A DNA stretch of 64,000 nucleotides from positions 181,791,741 through 181,855,740 of the forward strand of contig CM041465.1 of assembly GCA_023213395.1 (NCBI GenBank). The letters are read 5' to 3'. The stretch is from Cycas panzhihuaensis (lineage: Eukaryota; Cycadophyta). A program made the translations under genes and the position numbers. Shown one piece after another: positions 58,958-64,000 of the stretch (the first letter of the stretch is position 1; each line of letters begins with the position of its first letter). The notes beneath the pieces are model-generated. The model saw only the letters and a list, made by a program, of their open reading frames with translations, did not search any database and was not told where the DNA came from.

Positions 58958-60199
58958 CTATAAATACTTTAAATTTGCTTCCACTTGATTGCTAAACATG
59001 ATTATAAGTCTTAATTCATAATGATTATCACTTTACAAAGCTTGAATCACTATTATGTATACTACTTTGCCAAGAAGAAAATATATATAACACATGTTTT
59101 CCATAAAGAATATACTTTTTAATATCAATCAAAGATATTAATATATTAAAAATCTCTTTAATACTAAAAACTTCTTAACAAATGCAATATGATCTAATTG
59201 TTAGATGTTGCATGTTGTTGGGATGATTCTAGGTGGAATAACTCTAAATAATTGTTATAAAATGCTTTAGAAAGTCTAATATAGCACTTTATTCAAAGGT
59301 TTTTAATATATATTAAAATTAGAATATTAAAAGAGAATATTCCATTTAATGACTACTCCCAAAAGATGTGTGACTATTTTATTAACCCATGTGCTTAAAA
59401 TAATATTTTAAAATATCACATTATACATTGAAAGACATTCCAATATTTTTCCATTGATGTATTATCCTTTATTTTATATTTTTATGTAGATTTCTCAACA
59501 GTGGCAGCTTTTCTTCATGTGCAATGTATTTCACAAGGTAGCAACTTATTTATTGATAAATTTTGACATTGAATAGACTTTAGTGTTTAATAAAATATAT
59601 CAATACAACTTGATTTTAATCAACATGTCATTTGGATTGGTCATGATTCTTGCATGAACTCTCTAAACTATGTAGGAATGAAACAAACTTTTACTCCTTC
59701 TAAACAACTTCCAATCTTAGCATAACTAGACTCTAGTTATATACAAGCTAGATGGAGGCTTTTATCTATGTTTTATCTCTTCAAAATGAAGTCAAACAAG
59801 TTAAAAATCTTTCTCAAACTCAATTCATGCACTAACTAAAATTCAATTTAATAGCTCTTAATACTGCCCAATCTCTATTATATAGCTTTAATTTGAAGCC
59901 TGACACTATTAAACGATGCCTAATGTCTTCAAATCTTGCCCAACATTGGTTTATGATATCAAATTCAAGCCTAACATCATTGCATTGCTTTAATTGATAC
60001 CCAATGCCATTGTATAACTTCTTATAATGGTGCAATAGATATATAAAGTGCCCAATACATTTTGACAACTCTAAATGGCCTCTTTTCTAAGTGTCAATAT
60101 GATTTATAGATCTCTAATATTTGAGTTTGACTAGTTAGTGACAAACTCACTTATTTCTAATCTCAAATCTAAGTTCTAATGTTATTCCTTACTTTCCTT

Positions 60200-60213
60200 G
60201 AGCTCTAATACCA
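60200..60213 (-). other. Cop-3 primer-binding site
   Basis: GAGCTCTAATACCA on the plus strand is TGGTATTAGAGCTC on the minus strand, the tRNA-iMet type with one transition. Confidence 0.9.
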
Positions 60214-60644
60214 TATTAAGATTTGTGTAAATGTAGGCTATAGGTTAGGGGTTAAGCTAACTAGAAGCAATGACTATTACACACTAAGAACATGTACAAG
60301 GAAAACTCAAATGCCAAATTTATCATGGGAAACTCTTGAGAGAGAAAACTTATCAATATAATGTTTATTATATTAAATTATTAAAATAATATAATGTTTA
60401 ATGGTGAGATGGAATGCAAGTAGACATGATGAGATTACATCAATCTAAGTTGATTGGCTGGAATACTAAAAGGGTATGTATAAATACACCTTAAAATGGT
60501 GTTGTAACCCTTCATGTATAGACATGACTCTTCATTATAACTATTCATATAGAGATGCATCCCTCCATCGCACCTTCTTGTGATAATTATCCCCTAATGA
60601 AGCATTAAGTATATACTTAACCTAAGTTAACTATCACAAACACA
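60214..60644 (-). repeat. Cop-3 5' LTR
   Basis: About 431 bases. On the minus strand it runs from TGTGTTTGTGATAG to CACAAATCTTAATA just before the primer site. A TGTATTTATACATA TATA-like box lies near 60475-60492 on the minus strand. No second copy is in the window, so the outer edge is inferred from the TG/CA ends. Confidence 0.6.
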
Positions 60645-60919
60645 AGTGTTGGTGGTTGTGATATGGTCTTCATAAGTTAGTGCTTAAAGAAAATAAGGTC
60701 ATTTGAAACTAATCTGGATGAAACATTCATGAGATATGAGCAAGATGGTAAACTATCAAGTTATAAGAAGAGAAACCACGAAAAACCCAAATCATTTCTT
60801 GTCATCAAATGGAAAAATTAATAAGGAAGGGTTGACCTAGGATTATATTATTATTATTTTTATTGTAAGTAGAAGTTTGGAAAGATAACTAATCAAAACA
60901 AAAGCTATAAGAGTTTTTC

Positions 60920-62098
60920 AAAAGTATAAAGAAGTTTTCCAAGAACTCCCTTTAGAATTACCACTAGAAAAGGTTATAAAGTATACCATTGAGCTAAAAC
61001 ATGGGACTATCCTAATTATGATCTAATCATATAAACACTCTCACCATTATTAAATAGAAACTAAAAGGATACTTGTAGAATTATTAGATTTAAGGGTTAT
61101 AGTCCCTAATAAATATTTGCTTATAGTTTCAGTGGTATTAATGAGAAATAAAGACAAATCATTCCAAATGTAAGTAGATTACTAGCCCTAAATAAAATTA
61201 TAATTAAGAATTAGTTCTTGATTCCTTGAATTAATGAACTTTTCAATAAGCTAGATAGGGTAAAATACTTCATCAAGATTGATTTAAGATACATTTATTA
61301 CCAAATAAGGATAAGAGAGGAGGATACTCCTAAAATAGAATTTTGTATCTAGCATGGTCACTATGAATTTAAGATGATACCATTTAGACTTACTAATGAC
61401 CTACTACCCTTCAAACACTAATGGATAAGATATTAGCTCCATTTTTTAGGAAGTTCATATTAGTTTTCTTTAATAACATTTTGATCTATGCTAGAAGAAT
61501 TATGTTGCCCATATCGACAAAATGCTCAGTACCCTTTAAGTAAATAATCTCCTTACCAACCACTCTAAGTGTATCTTCAACAAAGAAGAAGTTGAGTATT
61601 TGGGCCATATCATAACTTGAGAAATGATTAAGGATGACCTAAAGAAGATTAAAGCTATTTAGTATTAGGCTAGCTTAAGAAATAACATTGAATTGAGAGG
61701 ATTCATAAGGTTAATGGGGTATTATAGGTATTTTATCAAGATTTATACTTAAAAACTTTAGTACTGATAAGTTTACTCAATAAGAATACTTTTTAATAGT
61801 ATGAGCAAGTAGAAGAATACTTTTAAAGACTGGAGGAAGTTATGACCTTAGTTCTATGTTAATATCACCATATTTTTCTAAGTCGTTCACCATTGAAAAT
61901 GATGCATTAAGGACTATAGTAGGGGTGATATTAATGCAAGAAGGAAGACTAATTACCTTTGAAAGTAGAGAATTGAATAATAGAGAAAAACTTAGATTTT
62001 CTTATGATAAAGGAATACTAACCATAGTGGATTATCTATGTAAAGATCCAATTTTTTATCCTTCTTTAGTAAAGTTTAATTCCTTAGTATGTATATAA
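60920..62098 (+). pseudogene. Gyp-E: gypsy RT and RNase H fragment
   Basis: Plus-strand pieces: FQELPLELPLEKVIKYTIEL, KIIIKN with a stop then FLIP, INELFNKLDRVKYFIKIDLR, YYQIRIREEDTPKIEF, and HYEFKMIPFRLTND. These are gypsy RT motifs up to the fingers and palm. The FDD box region near 61460-61490 is eroded (FFNNILIYAR in a shifted frame). RNase H is best at 61856-62098: KSFTIENDALRTIVGVILMQ, ITFESRELNNREKL, and YDKGILTIVDYL. No integrase follows. Confidence 0.82.
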
Positions 62099-62099
62099 A

Positions 62100-63140
62100 A
62101 TCTTTTATATTTCTTAATTTTACTCATCCAATATGATGTGGAATCTTATTTCATTCTCTACTAAGTGTGAGGATGCACTATTTTGGTTTTCTAGATTAAC
62201 AGGTATTATTACAATGAGTTTATAGTCCATTAGGACCTAAGGTACTTGACTTTGCTCTTTTAACTCCTTAGAAATTATAAATTTCTTATTGCTTATTTCT
62301 TACATAATATAAAAATAAAAAGATTACTCATATCGGTAGTATATATAGGGGAGAACATTATATAAATGAAGGAAGAATAAGAAGAAACCATTGTAAAGGA
62401 ATGGTCACTAGAAGCCAACAATTTTATGACTTATTTAGAGTACTATATTCTATTATTTGAGCCATGTTTTATAAGGAATAAATCCACCAACTTGAAAAGT
62501 TCATTACCAAATTTAAAATGAGTGGTGGAAGTCCTAAAATAGATACTAATTAAGAAAGTTATCATAGTTAAAAATTGTATGGTTTAAAACCTCACTCACT
62601 CATTGCAAACTTGAAAAAACTCATTAAGTTGATAACTTTGAAGGTATAAACATTATCTCAAATTAATTTTTATCATTGAATAGTTATTACATAGTGAAAA
62701 TCATTTCAATAGATTTCCAATAAGTGGTAGAAGTCCAAAATTTGATATCGTATGAGAAAGTTATGACTATTTAAAGTTAGCCTTTTTTGTTGAACTTTTT
62801 GGTGTTAAACTTCCTTCTGTCAAAACTTTTTAGGTTGAAAATTTTCTTATCAAAACTTTCCCTTATTAAAATTTTTATACCAAACTTTTCTTGATTAAAA
62901 TGTTTTTATGTCAATTTTTTCTTAGTTGAACATTTTTTATACTGAACTTTCTTTATATCTATGTCAACCTTGTCATGAGGAGTAAAGCCTCTAAGAGAAA
63001 ATAACACTTTACTAAATGGCCATAAATCTCTCAATACTTAGCCATTTTTCACACTCCAACTATCCTTCCAAATCTTTTATAAAGGGTTATCTATTCATAT
63101 AAAGATATTTTACACTGAAAAGATATTTAAGGTGGTATTT
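62100..63140. repeat. AT-rich repeats with an LTR-like segment and minisatellite
   Basis: GTGGTGGAAGTCCTAAAAT at 62522 and GTGGTAGAAGTCCAAAATT at 62725 are two diverged copies of one unit about 200 bases apart. AAGTTATGACTATTTAAAGTTAGCC near 62758 also occurs in both NA-2 LTRs (15482, 13275), so this may be a related LTR. From 62788 to 62960 there is a degenerate array of TTGAACTTTTT / TTAAAATTTTT-like units. Confidence 0.5.
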
Positions 63141-63144
63141 TATT

Positions 63145-64000
63145 TTCTTTTTTTTTTTTGTTAAGGTAAAAATGAATTAGATGTGGGTTTATAAACAGGA
63201 TCCCATAACCTAGTACATCAATCAAAGTTTATCATCTAAGTCATGATAGACTGTGACAACCCCACAGCCTGAGTATCATCATAAAAACTAAAATTATGCC
63301 AAGACAAGCCCCATAGCTAGTTATCTCAAATTTTTTCAGACTCAACCAGTTTCATAAGTTCCTCGAGTAAATCTTCCTTCTAAACAATAGATCTCCTATT
63401 CGTAGCCCCCTAATTTACCAGGAGATTAGCCACTTTATTACCTTCCCTGTAAGTGTTTCAAATCTAAACATTCACTAAATCTTTTGGTACATCCTGAGTG
63501 TCCTCAATCATAGATTGAAATCTCTAGTCTGGGGATGCTATGCACTTCAACATATTTATTATGTTCAGGGAGTCTCCCTTAAAGATCACCCTACTGAGGA
63601 CCCCTTCCAGAGCTAACTTCATAACTTTAAGCATAGCCACCATCTTTGCAAAGTGGTTTTTTTGTTGATCATAGTACTTTGCAAAGGCCCATATGAGTCT
63701 ACCTTTAACATCTCTATAGATGCTGCCACCACTAGCTTCACTGGGGTTGCCTTTCAAGGCACCATCAAAATTTATTTTTAGCCAATGGTCTCCGAGGGGG
63801 ACCTTAGGGCATATTCTTGTAATCTCTTCTTTAATATTTAGCTTTATGTCCCACTTATGCAGGATCTTTCCTTCTATCAACACCAAGTGCTTCTCTTCTG
63901 AGCTTCTAACATTTTCCTTGATCTCTTAGCATATTACATTAAAAATAGTCTTCAAGTCCATCTGTCTGTCCCGAAATATCCTTCTATTTCGTTACTTCCA
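63145..64000 (-). mobile_element. LINE-2: 3' end of a second L1-type element, runs off the edge
   Basis: Starts, on the minus strand, beyond 64000. It contains an RNase H and a 3' untranslated region homologous to LINE-1 (GTGACAACCCCA, TAAGGTAAAAATGA). The A-rich tail is the T run at 63150-63160. LINE-1 and LINE-2 belong to the same family. Confidence 0.86.
63400..63886 (-). pseudogene. LINE-2 RNase H
   Basis: An open minus frame of 120 codons (63886-63524) has LGDHWLKINFDGALKGNPSE (first Asp kept), GSIYRDVKGRLIWAFAKYY, NHFAKMVAMLKVMKLALEG (the RAE Glu is Lys) and VIFKGDSLNII (third Asp kept). It continues after a stop with TYREGNKVANLLVN, where the last Asp of 'VADLLAN' is Asn. RVT_3 type, C-terminal domain of the LINE polyprotein. 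Confidence 0.85.

Larger units (their letters stand above)
58290..60644 (-). mobile_element. Cop-3: 5' end of a copia element, minus strand
   Basis: From right to left: LTR (60214-60644), primer site (60213-60200), 1.2 kb leader, and gag from 58957 down to about 58290. Protease and pol are missing; the element is cut at the same junction as the Tat-C gag. The two gag genes face each other across about 50 bases, which suggests deletion or recombination between two elements of opposite orientation. Confidence 0.78.

Overview
The window looks like intergenic heterochromatin from a plant with a large genome. It is about 64 kb of AT-rich DNA made almost wholly of decayed, nested LTR retrotransposons plus two LINEs. 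I see no intact host gene, rRNA, tRNA or CRISPR array. The evidence is the element types: Ty1/copia and Ty3/gypsy with tRNA-iMet primer sites, a chromodomain chromovirus, Tat-like gypsy elements with 2-3 kb LTRs and an extra RNase H, and plant L1-type LINEs with a C-terminal RNase H. A gymnosperm or a large-genome monocot would fit, but the species is not shown. Every coding stretch is a pseudogene. Stops fall mainly where the family has Gln or Trp (CAA, CAG or TGG changed to TAA, TAG or TGA), as expected from long-term deamination of methylated cytosine.

Left part (1-7.9 kb). The 3' half of a Tat-like gypsy element (integrase end, a separate downstream RNase H frame, long 3' LTR) is followed by a dispersed repeat and a minus-strand gypsy gag with its own unrecognised downstream reading frame.

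Central nest (7959-35538). The order of insertion can be read from target-site duplications and split LTRs. NA-1, a non-coding LTR element with microsatellites in its LTRs, is outermost (7959-35538, duplication TAATG/CAATG). Its left LTR is split by a minus-strand Ty3/gypsy element, Gyp-M (8070-27966, duplication TAGTT/TAGTC). Copia element Cop-1 sits in the 3' LTR of Gyp-M (8262-16067). The right LTR of Cop-1 is itself split by NA-2, a small gag-only-like element (13157-15946). The 5' leader of Gyp-M carries a complete chromovirus, Chromo-1 (20743-26482, duplication ATAG). The interior of NA-1 carries a 5'-truncated LINE (about 29411-33450, minus).

Right part (35.5-64 kb). A second non-coding LTR element, NA-3 (37395-40501), lies in a dispersed repeat. 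It is followed by an internally deleted gypsy element (40.9-43.6 kb), a full-length copia with a 2.2 kb leader (Cop-2, 46217-53033), the 5' half of a Tat-like element (long LTR, primer site, proline-rich gag, about 53.2-58.25 kb), a minus-strand copia 5' end (Cop-3, 58.3-60.64 kb), a gypsy RT/RNase H fragment (60.9-62.1 kb), AT-rich repeats, and the 3' end of a second LINE running off the right edge (63.15-64 kb, minus).

No genes cooperate here as a host pathway. The useful content is the nesting stratigraphy, the non-autonomous elements, and the microsatellites that have grown inside LTRs and LINE tails. Domain calls come from reading translations by eye; no database search was run.
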